Below are positions 8,320 to 14,737 of a stretch of 20,391 nucleotides of DNA, piece by piece. The DNA comes from JBDSEG01 sp039920165 (GTDB taxonomy: Bacteria > Pseudomonadota > Gammaproteobacteria > Burkholderiales > Burkholderiaceae_C). The translations under genes and the position numbers were made by a program. Within the stretch, counting starts at the first letter, position 1. The number at the start of each line of letters is the position of its first letter. The notes below the pieces were generated by a model. It ran no database searches. It saw nothing but the letters and a program-made list of their open reading frames with translations, and had not been told where the DNA came from. The stretch lies in the NCBI GenBank assembly GCA_039920165.1, contig JBDSEG010000003.1, positions 1 through 20,391 of the forward strand, in the 5' to 3' direction.

Positions 8320-8944
8320 CCACGCGCGTGCGGCATCGTGGGGAACGCCAGGTTGAAGGTGCCCAGTGCACCGGCGGTGCTTCGCGCCAAACACCGACCA
8401 CGAGGTCCACAGCGTTGTATTGTTGTCGGCCACCCCGCGGCCCGAGTAATGGCGCGAGGGCGTCGACACGATGCGCGCGTTGCGATCGGCGGCGGATGAA
8501 AGCGCCGCGGTCCGATATCGAACGGCGATGCGTACGCCGAGAAGATCGGATCGATCAACATGCGCAAGCCGTCGATCCCGCCATACACGCTCGCGTGGCC
8601 GATCCAGAACGCGCGCAGGCCCGCTGCGGGCGGCGCCGCCTTCAGTGCTTCGGGATCGACGCGACGACGGCGGTCGACGTCGGTGGCACGCGTACCTCGT
8701 CGCCCAGGAACTGGCCCTCGAACGCCGCCCGGACATCGGCAAAGGAATAGCTCGCGGGCGTCACGTCGTTGACGAAGCGGCCGTCGTGAGAGTGCGGGGC
8801 CGCGCGCATGCGGGCCAGCCTTTCGCCCGATGCCCTGGCGCCGAATGTCGGCAGCGCGAGCGCAGCGGCCGCGGCGGCGCCAACGAGCGCGATGCCGATC
8901 AGGACGAACGGCCACCGACGCCGGCGCACAGCGGCACGGCTCAT
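8320..8944 (-). pseudogene. UlaG-like MBL-fold hydrolase (COG2220), N-terminal and middle remnant with internal deletions
   Basis: The minus strand begins intact at ATG 8944: an Arg-rich start and a hydrophobic anchor (~residues 11-32, WPFVLIGIALVGAAAAAALAL), then FVNDVTPASYSFADVRAAFE. A frameshift near 8650 leads into LRAFWIGHASVYGGIDGLRMLIDPIF and PRRFHPPPIA. The sequence then jumps to TPSRHYSGRGVADNNTTLWT, with the whole metal-binding HxHxDH segment missing. After FGAKHR it jumps again to PVHWGTFNLAF, with one base lost. These blocks are in the order of COG2220 hydrolases, with about two core pieces deleted. Its ATG overlaps the TGA of the upstream DOPA-dioxygenase-like gene (ATGA), so it was once the last gene of that operon. 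Confidence 0.8.
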
Positions 8945-9294
8945 CCGGTCAGCGCGTCCAGGTTAAGAACGTGCGAATGCCCGAGCCACAACGCCCCGTC
9001 GCGGTGGTCGCGCAATTCGTCGCCGGTATTGGGATGCACGAAGACGTCGAGCGCGCCGTGGTTCAGCGCGAGCCAGCCGACGACGTGGGCGAACTGCGCG
9101 GCGGGGACCGCGAGCTGGTAGCTCCACATCGGATGCGGGCCGACCGGCTTCTCGTGGAAGCGGCCCATTTCGAAGCGGCCGGCCAGTTCGGCGTCGATGG
9201 TCTCGCGCAGTGCCCACGCGGCCTCGCGGCTGGTCGCATCGAAGTAGACATGCGCATGCCAGCTGTCGATGGCGGACGGTTGTTCGGTTTCCAT
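8941..9294 (-). CDS. DOPA 4,5-dioxygenase family protein
   Basis: A 117-residue protein of the PF08883 type. The conserved features are visible: WHAHVYFDA near the start (His13, His15), FHEKPVGPHPMW (His47, His54), and HGALDVFVHPNTGDELRDH, with histidines expected to hold a non-haem metal. Fungal members open the catechol ring of DOPA; bacterial members are mostly uncharacterised and may act on other catechols. ATG 9294 is preferred over an upstream GTG at 9333 because GGAG lies 7 bases before it and the family motif begins soon after. It sits 64 bases after the aldo/keto reductase gene and overlaps the start of the ruined MBL gene, suggesting an operon. Confidence 0.87.
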   Translation of the reverse strand: METEQPSAIDSWHAHVYFDATSREAAWALRETIDAELAGRFEMGRFHEKPVGPHPMWSYQLAVPAAQFAHVVGWLALNHGALDVFVHPNTGDELRDHRDGALWLGHSHVLNLDALTG

Positions 9295-9358
9295 CGGCGA
9301 CTCCGCAGAGTTGGAAGGCGCGATGCTAGCCACACCGACGCCTGTGGACCCGCCGTCG

Positions 9359-10306
9359 TCAGTCCAGCACCGCGTCGATTCGGCCTGGCCAGAACGCCGC
9401 GTCGGGGACGCTTCCCGTGCCCGCGGCGGCGTTGTCCAGCATGTGTTCGCGCCGCCGCGTGCCGGGGATGACGCAGGTCACAGCGGGCTGGCTCAGCACG
9501 AACTTGAGCAGAACCTGCGGCCAGCTCGCGCAGCCGATCTCGGCCGCCCATCCCGGTAGCGGCTTGTCCAGCACTCGGCGCAGCAGCCCGCCGCCGCCGA
9601 ATGGCATGTTGACGATCACCGCCACCCCTCGCTCGGCGGCCAGCGGCAGCAGCCGGCGCTCGGCCTGGCGGTCGTCGAGCGCGTAGTTGATCTGCAAAAA
9701 GTCGAGCTTCTCGCTGCGCAGCACCGCCTCGACCTCGCCGTAAGCCGACGCGCTGTAGTGCGTGATGCCGAGGTAGCGGATGCGCCGCTCGTCCTTCCAG
9801 CGCCGCAGCGTCGCGAGCTGGGTGCGCCAGTCGACCAGGTTGTGCACCTGCATCAGGTCGATGCGGTCGGTGCGCAGCAGGCGCATCGAGGTTTCCATCT
9901 GCCGGATGCCTTCGGCCCGGCCGGTGGTCCAGACCTTGGTCGCCAGAAACGCGTCGCCGCGCCGCCCATTCGCGGCCAGCAGCTCGCCGGCCGTCGCCTC
10001 GGCGCGGCCGTACATCGGCGAGCTGTCGAACACCGTGCCGCCGGCGTCAAGCAGCGCCTCGACCACGCCGGGCAGGGCGGCGTACCCGGCCGACCCGGGC
10101 GCCTGGTCGAAGCCGATATAGGTGCCGCAGCCGACGACGGGCAGCGCCTCACCGGTCGAGGGGATGGGGCGGGTATTCATGCGGCGGCGCTCGGTGGAGG
10201 GGCTGCGTGCGGGCGCGGCGCGGGCCGCGAACGCGCTGGCTGGCAGGGCCGCAGCGGCGCAGAGCAGCCGGCGGCGCCGCCGATCCGTCGGGCCGTGATC
10301 GGCCAT
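9359..10306 (-). CDS. Aldo/keto reductase with Tat-like N-terminus
   Basis: A 315-residue protein. The catalytic tetrad of the aldo/keto reductase barrel is present: Asp94 and Tyr99 (FDSSPMYG), Lys124 (ATKVW) and His155 (MQVHNL). A later VIPGTRRREHMLDN segment is the NADP-binding loop. It is expected to reduce a carbonyl using NAD(P)H. The first 30 residues (TDRRRRRLLCAAAALPAS) have a run of arginines before a hydrophobic stretch and Ala-rich cleavage region, as in twin-arginine signal peptides, so it may be exported already folded with cofactor. A cytoplasmic form could start at Met43. It lies 29 bases after the M20 peptidase gene on the same strand. Confidence 0.88.
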   Translation of the reverse strand: MADHGPTDRRRRRLLCAAAALPASAFAARAAPARSPSTERRRMNTRPIPSTGEALPVVGCGTYIGFDQAPGSAGYAALPGVVEALLDAGGTVFDSSPMYGRAEATAGELLAANGRRGDAFLATKVWTTGRAEGIRQMETSMRLLRTDRIDLMQVHNLVDWRTQLATLRRWKDERRIRYLGITHYSASAYGEVEAVLRSEKLDFLQINYALDDRQAERRLLPLAAERGVAVIVNMPFGGGGLLRRVLDKPLPGWAAEIGCASWPQVLLKFVLSQPAVTCVIPGTRRREHMLDNAAAGTGSVPDAAFWPGRIDAVLD

Positions 10307-10335
10307 GTCCCGCGTTCGCTAAATGGCGCCTGCCG

Positions 10336-11835
10336 TCACGGGCACGCCGCCATCACCTGCGCCACCGCCGCGGTCAGCTTCTTACCGTACGGCACGTGCA
10401 GGAATTCGTTCGGTCCGTGCGCATTGCTCTTCGGCCCGAGCACGCCGCACACCATCATCTGCGCGGCCGGGAAGCTCTGCTGCAGCAGGCTCATCAAGGG
10501 AATCGTGCCGCCCTGGCCGATCGTTCCGCACGGCGCGCCGTAGTGAGACTGCGAGGCGGCGTCGAGGGCGCTCTGCAGCCACGGCGCGATGCTCGGTGCA
10601 TTCCAGCCCGTCGCTCCCGCCGCACCGGCCCGGCCGTCGGCATGAAAGCTGACCTTGGCGTTGTAGGGTGCGTTGTCCTCGAGCAGCGTCTGCAGCTGGA
10701 CCGCGGCGGCATTCGCATCCACCAGCGGCGGCAGGCGCAGGCTGAGCTTGAACGCGGTGTGCGGGCGCAGCACGTTGCCGGCGTCGCGCAGTTCGGGAAA
10801 ACCGTCGGCGCCGGTCACGCTCAGGGTCGGCTTCCAGGTCCGGTTGAGCAGCGCTTCGACGGGGTCGGTGGTCGTCGGCAACGTCGACCCGCCGTCGGCG
10901 CCGCAGGCCCACGGAAAGCGCTTCCAGACCTCGTCACCGAGGATCTGCGCCGTGGCTTTTGCCTGCTCGATCCGTTCGGCCGGGATGTCGCAATGAAAGC
11001 TCGCCGGCAGCAAGCGGCCGGTCTTCGAATCCTCGAGCCGGTCGAGCACCTGGCGCAGGATGCGAAAGCTCGACGGCACCAGGCCGCTGGCATCACCCGA
11101 GTGCACGCCTTCGGTCAGGATCTCGACCTTGAGCACGCCGCTCACCATGCCGCGCAGGCTGGTGGTGAGCCAAAGCTGGTCGTAGTTGCCGGCGCCGCTG
11201 TCCAGGCAGACGACGAGGCCGACGTCACCCAGGCGCGGGCGCAGCGCATCGATATACGCCGGCAGGTCGGACGAGCCGCTTTCTTCGCAGCTCTCGATGA
11301 TGCCGACGCAGCGCGGGCGCGCGATGCCTTGCCGGTCGAGTGCCTCGATCGCGGTGATCGCGGCATACACCGCATAGCCGTCGTCGGCGCCGCCGCGGCC
11401 ATAGAGCAGGCCGCGTTCGTATTTGGGCGTCCACGGTCCGAGGTCGCTGCGCCAGCCGTTGAACTCGGGCTGCTTGTCGAGGTGGCCGTACAGACAGATC
11501 GTCGGCGCGTCGCTCTCGTTGCCGCCGACCTTTGTAGCCGGCACCTCGAAGAAGATCACCGGCGTGCGGTGCTCGATGCGCAGCACCTCGAGCTTCAGCC
11601 CGGCGATGCGCCGGCCCTCGACCCAGCTCGCGGCGTCGCGGACGACGCGGTCGATGTGGCCGTGCTCGCGCCAGTCGGCATCGAACATCGGACTCTTGGC
11701 CGGGATGGCGATGTAGTCGGTCAGCGCCGGGACAATCTCGTCGTCCCAGGTGCGGTCGGCAAACTCGCGGATCGCGCGGGTCTGCTCGGCGGACAGGGCC
11801 GGTTGCAGCGAGTGCATCGGAACGGGAGCATTCAT
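10336..11835 (-). CDS. M20 family metallopeptidase (dipeptidase/carboxypeptidase-like)
   Basis: A 499-residue protein with all M20 zinc ligands and catalytic residues in order: His118 and Asp120 (YGHLDKQP), bridging Asp151 (GRGGADDGY), Glu184/Glu185 (SCEESGS), Asp212 (CLDSG) and His473 (NAHGPNE). The inserted dimerisation region contains the usual GVHSGDASGL. It probably cleaves dipeptides or N-acyl amino acids in the cytoplasm; no signal peptide is seen. The length fits the larger M20 members (CNDP-dipeptidase-like). ATG 11835 has AAGGAA six bases upstream. It is the first gene of the minus-strand cluster running to 8944. A 576-codon open frame on the opposite strand is its shadow. Confidence 0.93.
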   Translation of the reverse strand: MNAPVPMHSLQPALSAEQTRAIREFADRTWDDEIVPALTDYIAIPAKSPMFDADWREHGHIDRVVRDAASWVEGRRIAGLKLEVLRIEHRTPVIFFEVPATKVGGNESDAPTICLYGHLDKQPEFNGWRSDLGPWTPKYERGLLYGRGGADDGYAVYAAITAIEALDRQGIARPRCVGIIESCEESGSSDLPAYIDALRPRLGDVGLVVCLDSGAGNYDQLWLTTSLRGMVSGVLKVEILTEGVHSGDASGLVPSSFRILRQVLDRLEDSKTGRLLPASFHCDIPAERIEQAKATAQILGDEVWKRFPWACGADGGSTLPTTTDPVEALLNRTWKPTLSVTGADGFPELRDAGNVLRPHTAFKLSLRLPPLVDANAAAVQLQTLLEDNAPYNAKVSFHADGRAGAAGATGWNAPSIAPWLQSALDAASQSHYGAPCGTIGQGGTIPLMSLLQQSFPAAQMMVCGVLGPKSNAHGPNEFLHVPYGKKLTAAVAQVMAACP

Positions 11836-11926
11836 GGCGGTTCCTTTGTGGGGAGGGGCGGAAGTTTAGGCCGGTGCGAAGCGTCCGTTGTCATCCGTAT
11901 CCATCAATCGCGACGGGAACGGGTGC

Positions 11927-12322
11927 TTACGGACTGACCTCTTTCATGAATGCCGCGGGCGTCAGCGCGCGCACCGGCGAGCGGCGGTAGTCGGCCAGAT
12001 TGCGCGTGACGATCACGTCGGCCGGCCACGACAGGGCGGCAGCGGCCTGGAAAGCGTCTTCCAGATCGCCCATGGGCAGCGAGAGCGCGCGCCGGGCGTC
12101 CGCGCTGCCCACCGGCGCCACCTCGACCAACTGCATCAAGCGTTCGAGAAACGGCCGCCCGCCGCTCTTGAGCAAGTACGCGCAGTTGGTCAGCGAATGC
12201 CACGCGACGGCGGCCTTGCCACCGCCGTCCGCCCAACGCAGCACGGCAGCGCTTTGCTGCACATGCGGCGCGCGGGCCAGGGCGACGTCGAGCAGGACGT
12301 CGGTGTCGATCAGTGCCTTCAC
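11927..12322 (-). CDS. PIN-domain toxin (VapC-like, PIN_3 type)
   Basis: A 131-residue PIN-domain ribonuclease. Acidic positions are Asp6 and Asp8 (LIDTDVLLDV), Asp89 (LEDAFQ) and Asp102 (ADVIVTRN); the middle position is Asn46 (SLTNCAYLLK). An Asn there is typical of the PF13470 subgroup rather than a defect. Such toxins cut specific RNAs when their antitoxin is lost. The start is GTG at 12322, overlapping the antitoxin stop as GTGA, so translation is coupled. It stops at TAA 11927-11929, 91 bases from the M20 gene start. Confidence 0.88.
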   Translation of the reverse strand: MKALIDTDVLLDVALARAPHVQQSAAVLRWADGGGKAAVAWHSLTNCAYLLKSGGRPFLERLMQLVEVAPVGSADARRALSLPMGDLEDAFQAAAALSWPADVIVTRNLADYRRSPVRALTPAAFMKEVSP

Positions 12323-12585
12323 CGCCTGCCGCGGCCGCGGGATCGGGCGGCGATGTGGCGCGCATGCAGCGCATCGAAGAGGGGATCGGTGCCGGGTTCG
12401 GCCTGACGCAGCTCGGCCGATCCGAGCATGTCATCGACCAGCGACCGTCCCGCGCGCACCGCCGCGTCCGGCGAGCGCAGAAAGGATTCGATCAGCCCCG
12501 AAACCGTGGTACGCCGCTCGCGCGCCGCCTGCTTGGCGCGGGCATGGACGAGGGGGTCGAGTGTGATGGTGACGCGTGATTTCAT
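12319..12585 (-). CDS. Ribbon-helix-helix-type antitoxin (VapB-like, DUF6364-like)
   Basis: An 88-residue protein. Residues 3-9 (RVTITLD) form the DNA-binding ribbon strand, followed by helix 11-24 (PLVHARAKQAARER) and helix 28-37 (TVSGLIESFL), the ribbon-helix-helix pattern. The remaining part, rich in Arg and Asp, would wrap the toxin. Antitoxins of this kind neutralise the PIN toxin and repress their own promoter. ATG 12585 is the first codon after the inverted-repeat operator. It overlaps the toxin gene by four bases. The family assignment is by pattern; the toxin next door strengthens it. Confidence 0.85.
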   Translation of the reverse strand: MKSRVTITLDPLVHARAKQAARERRTTVSGLIESFLRSPDAAVRAGRSLVDDMLGSAELRQAEPGTDPLFDALHARHIAARSRGRGRR

Positions 12586-12587
12586 GG

Positions 12588-12618
12588 CGTATGCAGTCTA
12601 TTCCGCGTCATGCATACG
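12588..12618. promoter_or_regulatory. Inverted-repeat operator of the toxin-antitoxin operon
   Basis: CGTATGCA (12588-12595) and TGCATACG (12611-12618) are perfect 8-base inverted copies separated by 15 bases, three bases upstream of the antitoxin ATG. This is where an autoregulating ribbon-helix-helix antitoxin would bind. The arms are unusually A/T-containing for this DNA, which makes chance less likely. Confidence 0.65.
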
Positions 12619-12653
12619 ATCAAGCCGCAGCGACCGCGCCGCGCTGATCGCCG

Positions 12654-13520
12654 TCACGAAGCGAATCGCGCGCCCAGCCACTCGACCAGCACCGCCATCA
12701 CCTCTTCGCGCTCGGGTTCGTTGAAGATTTCGTGGAACAGCGCCGGCCACTCGCGCGCTGTCATCACGCCGGCCGGCGCGGCCGCGGTGAAGGTCGCGCT
12801 GCCCGCAGGTGCGACGCAGCGGTCGGCGCCGGCGTAGAGCAGCAGCGTCGGCACGCGCCAGCGCGGCGCGCGCTGCTGCACCCGCGTGCCGGCGTCGACG
12901 ATGAACTGCGCCAGGCGCGGCGTGATGCGGTCGTGCACCAGCGGATCGTCGCCATAGGCCTGCACGACGGCCGGATCGCGCGACAGCCACTCGGGCTTGA
13001 GGCCGTTGCCGACGGCGAGGTTGGGCGTCAGCGGTGCCGTCGCCGCCAGCAGCAGGCGCTGCGCGCTGCTCATGCCGGCGTTCAGCGCGGGCGACGACAG
13101 CACCAGCGCATCGACCTCGCGCGCCCAGGCGCGTTCGTCCGCCGTGCCGTCGACCGAACCCGCGACGAAGCGCGCCGCGACCAGCCCGCCCAGGCTGTGG
13201 CCGAGCAGCACCACCGGCCCCGGCCGCGCCGCGCGCACCGCATCGATCACGCGCGCCAGATCGTTCAGCAGCGCGTCGGCATGCGCGAGCACGCCGCGCG
13301 CACCGTCGCTCGCGCCGTGGCCGCGCTGGTCGTAGCCGATCACGCGCCAGCCCGCGCGGCTCAGCGTTTGCGCGACATGCTCGTAGCGGCCGATGTGTTC
13401 GCCCAGGCCGTGTACGACAAGCACCGTGCCGTGTGCGGGCAGCGTGGTCGCCGGCCACTCGCGCACGTGCAGCGCGAGCCCGTCTTCGGTCGTCAGTGGG
13501 GCGAGGAGTGTGGAGTCCAT
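12654..13520 (-). CDS. Monoacylglycerol lipase-like alpha/beta hydrolase
   Basis: A 288-residue serine hydrolase. The catalytic triad is Ser109 (LLGHSLGG), Asp233 (YAGADRCVAP) and His263 (LFHEIFNEPER); the oxyanion region is VVHGLGEHIGRY. The HGxGEHxxRY and FHExxNEPER patterns are typical of monoacylglycerol lipases/lysophospholipases (Hydrolase_4 family). Its likely role is hydrolysing monoacylglycerols or lysophospholipids. No signal peptide is evident. It ends 36 bases from the toxin-antitoxin operator and diverges from the crotonase gene across 59 bases that should hold both promoters. The ribosome site is weak. Confidence 0.9.
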   Translation of the reverse strand: MDSTLLAPLTTEDGLALHVREWPATTLPAHGTVLVVHGLGEHIGRYEHVAQTLSRAGWRVIGYDQRGHGASDGARGVLAHADALLNDLARVIDAVRAARPGPVVLLGHSLGGLVAARFVAGSVDGTADERAWAREVDALVLSSPALNAGMSSAQRLLLAATAPLTPNLAVGNGLKPEWLSRDPAVVQAYGDDPLVHDRITPRLAQFIVDAGTRVQQRAPRWRVPTLLLYAGADRCVAPAGSATFTAAAPAGVMTAREWPALFHEIFNEPEREEVMAVLVEWLGARFAS

Positions 13521-13579
13521 GCGCCAGTGTAGGCAGCGCGTGGGCTACGCTGCGCACTCGACCGAATCGAAAGCCCGCC

Positions 13580-14413
13580 ATGAACGACTTCTTCGAACTC
13601 ACCGTCGTCGATCACATCGCCCACCTGCGACTGAACCGGCCCGAGCGCATGAATACCATGGCGCCGGCGTTCTTCACCGGTGTGCGCGATGCGGTGCGCG
13701 GCCTGCAGGACGACGCCTCGGCGCGGGTGCTGGTCGTCTCGTCGACCGGCAGGCATTTCAGCGCCGGCATGTCGCTCGACGTCTTCGCCAACGACGAACT
13801 CGCCGGGCTCGATACCCGCAGTGCGCGCGCGCGGCTCAACTTCCAGGAGACGCTGCGCCGGCTCATGGACTGCTTCAGCGCGATCGACGAAGCGCGCTTT
13901 CCGAGCATCTGCGCGATCCAGGGCGGCTGCATCGGCGGCGCGCTCGACCTCGCCGCGGCCTGCGATATCCGGGTCTGCAGCGCCGACGCCTTCTTCACCG
14001 TGCAGGAGATCAATATCGGCATGGCGGCCGACCTCGGCGTGCTGCAGCGCCTGCCCAAGATCGTGCCGCAGGGTGTCGCGCGGCAGATGGCCTACACCGG
14101 CGAGCGGCTCGATGCGCAGCGCGCGCTCGCGGTCGGCCTGGTCAACGCGGTGCTGCCCGATGCGGCGGCGGCCGTCACGCACGCGCTGGCGCTGGCGCGC
14201 AGCATCGCCGCCAAGTCGCCGCTGGCGGTCGCCGGCAGCAAGCTCGCGCTCAACCACGCGCGCGACCACGGCGTGGCCGCATCGCTGGCGCAGATGACGC
14301 TGCTGCAAAGCGCGATCTTCGACCCCGCCGAGATGGCCGAGGCGATCGCCGCCTGGAAGGACAAGCGTGCCGCCGCGCACCCGTGCCTGGACCCGATCGC
14401 GACGGGTCACTGA
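13580..14413 (+). CDS. Crotonase-fold protein, delta(3,5)-delta(2,4)-dienoyl-CoA isomerase-like
   Basis: A 277-residue crotonase. The CoA-binding/oxyanion segments are FSAGMSLD (residues 60-67) and GCIGGALD (116-123). Three acidic residues match the catalytic set of mitochondrial ECH1: Asp123 (GALDLAAACD), Glu143 (VQEINIG) and Asp151 (AADLGVLQRLP). It also shares ECH1's GGCIGG and ARDHGVAASL blocks. This points to isomerising 3,5-dienoyl-CoA to 2,4-dienoyl-CoA during beta-oxidation of odd-position unsaturated fatty acids, rather than plain enoyl-CoA hydration. ATG 13580 directly begins the family's N-terminus. It precedes the GGT-like stub and dehydrogenase on the same strand. Confidence 0.88.
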   Translation: MNDFFELTVVDHIAHLRLNRPERMNTMAPAFFTGVRDAVRGLQDDASARVLVVSSTGRHFSAGMSLDVFANDELAGLDTRSARARLNFQETLRRLMDCFSAIDEARFPSICAIQGGCIGGALDLAAACDIRVCSADAFFTVQEINIGMAADLGVLQRLPKIVPQGVARQMAYTGERLDAQRALAVGLVNAVLPDAAAAVTHALALARSIAAKSPLAVAGSKLALNHARDHGVAASLAQMTLLQSAIFDPAEMAEAIAAWKDKRAAAHPCLDPIATGH

Positions 14414-14473
14414 CGGCAGGCGCGGCGGCGGCTCGGCCGGCAGGGCAGCTACCGATGGCGCCGCGCCGCATCG

Positions 14474-14488
14474 GGCGCAAGATGCGCC
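14474..14488. terminator. Small GC hairpin after the crotonase gene
   Basis: GGCGCA-AGA-TGCGCC forms a perfect 6-base-pair hairpin 60 bases after the crotonase stop. No T-tract directly follows, so a terminator role is only possible. The surrounding 14414-14535 shows nothing else. Confidence 0.25.
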
Positions 14489-14543
14489 GACGCCGCGTGC
14501 CGACCCGGGCACTTCTTCTTTCGATTCCACCCCTGGAGCCCGC

Positions 14544-14737
14544 TTGTCCGCTTCCCCGTTCGACTTCCTGCGTCCGACCCGACTCGCGCTGGCGCGTTGG
14601 GCCACACGATCGGCGTGGCCGAGACCGGCTCGGTGAAGGCCTTGCTCCCGGACCGCCAGACCGGCAAGCAGTACGGCGCCGCCGATGCTCGCCGCGAAGG
14701 CACGGTGATCGGGTTGCCGCGCTCGCTGGCTCGCTGA
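14544..14737 (+). pseudogene. Stub of a gamma-glutamyltransferase-like gene (both ends kept, middle deleted)
   Basis: A good ribosome site (GGAG, 14536-14539) precedes TTG 14544, which opens SASPFDFLRPTRLAL. Within 20 codons another frame takes over: LGHTIGVAETG, then VKALLPDRQTGKQYGAADARREG, ending at TGA 14735-14737. The second block resembles the extreme C-terminus of gamma-glutamyltranspeptidases (a 'GH-x-V' strand, then 'D-x-x-TG-x-x-YGAxDxRxxG'). A normal gene is about 1.6 kb, so nearly all of it, including the catalytic Thr, is gone. The C-terminal frame's TGA overlaps the ATG of the next gene (TGATG), a relic of translational coupling. The family call is moderate; the N-terminal match is weaker. 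Confidence 0.45.

Noticed and set aside
8082..8320. Possible small gene downstream of dodecin
   Set aside because: No frame gives a believable protein or ribosome site on either strand; only a short repeat and a 5-base-pair hairpin at 8122-8134 are seen.
9295..9333. GTG start 13 codons upstream in the DOPA-dioxygenase-like gene
   Set aside because: ATG 9294 has a better ribosome site (GGAG, 7 bases) and gives the usual family length.
10207..11937. 576-codon open frame on the plus strand
   Set aside because: It is antisense to the M20 peptidase, whose motifs and ribosome site are clear. The translation is Arg/Ala/Gln-rich low-quality sequence, as expected opposite a GC-rich gene.
13393..14736. 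Long N-terminal extension of the dehydrogenase frame
   Set aside because: The extension is only the off-frame reading of the crotonase gene. The Rossmann fold begins just after ATG 14737.
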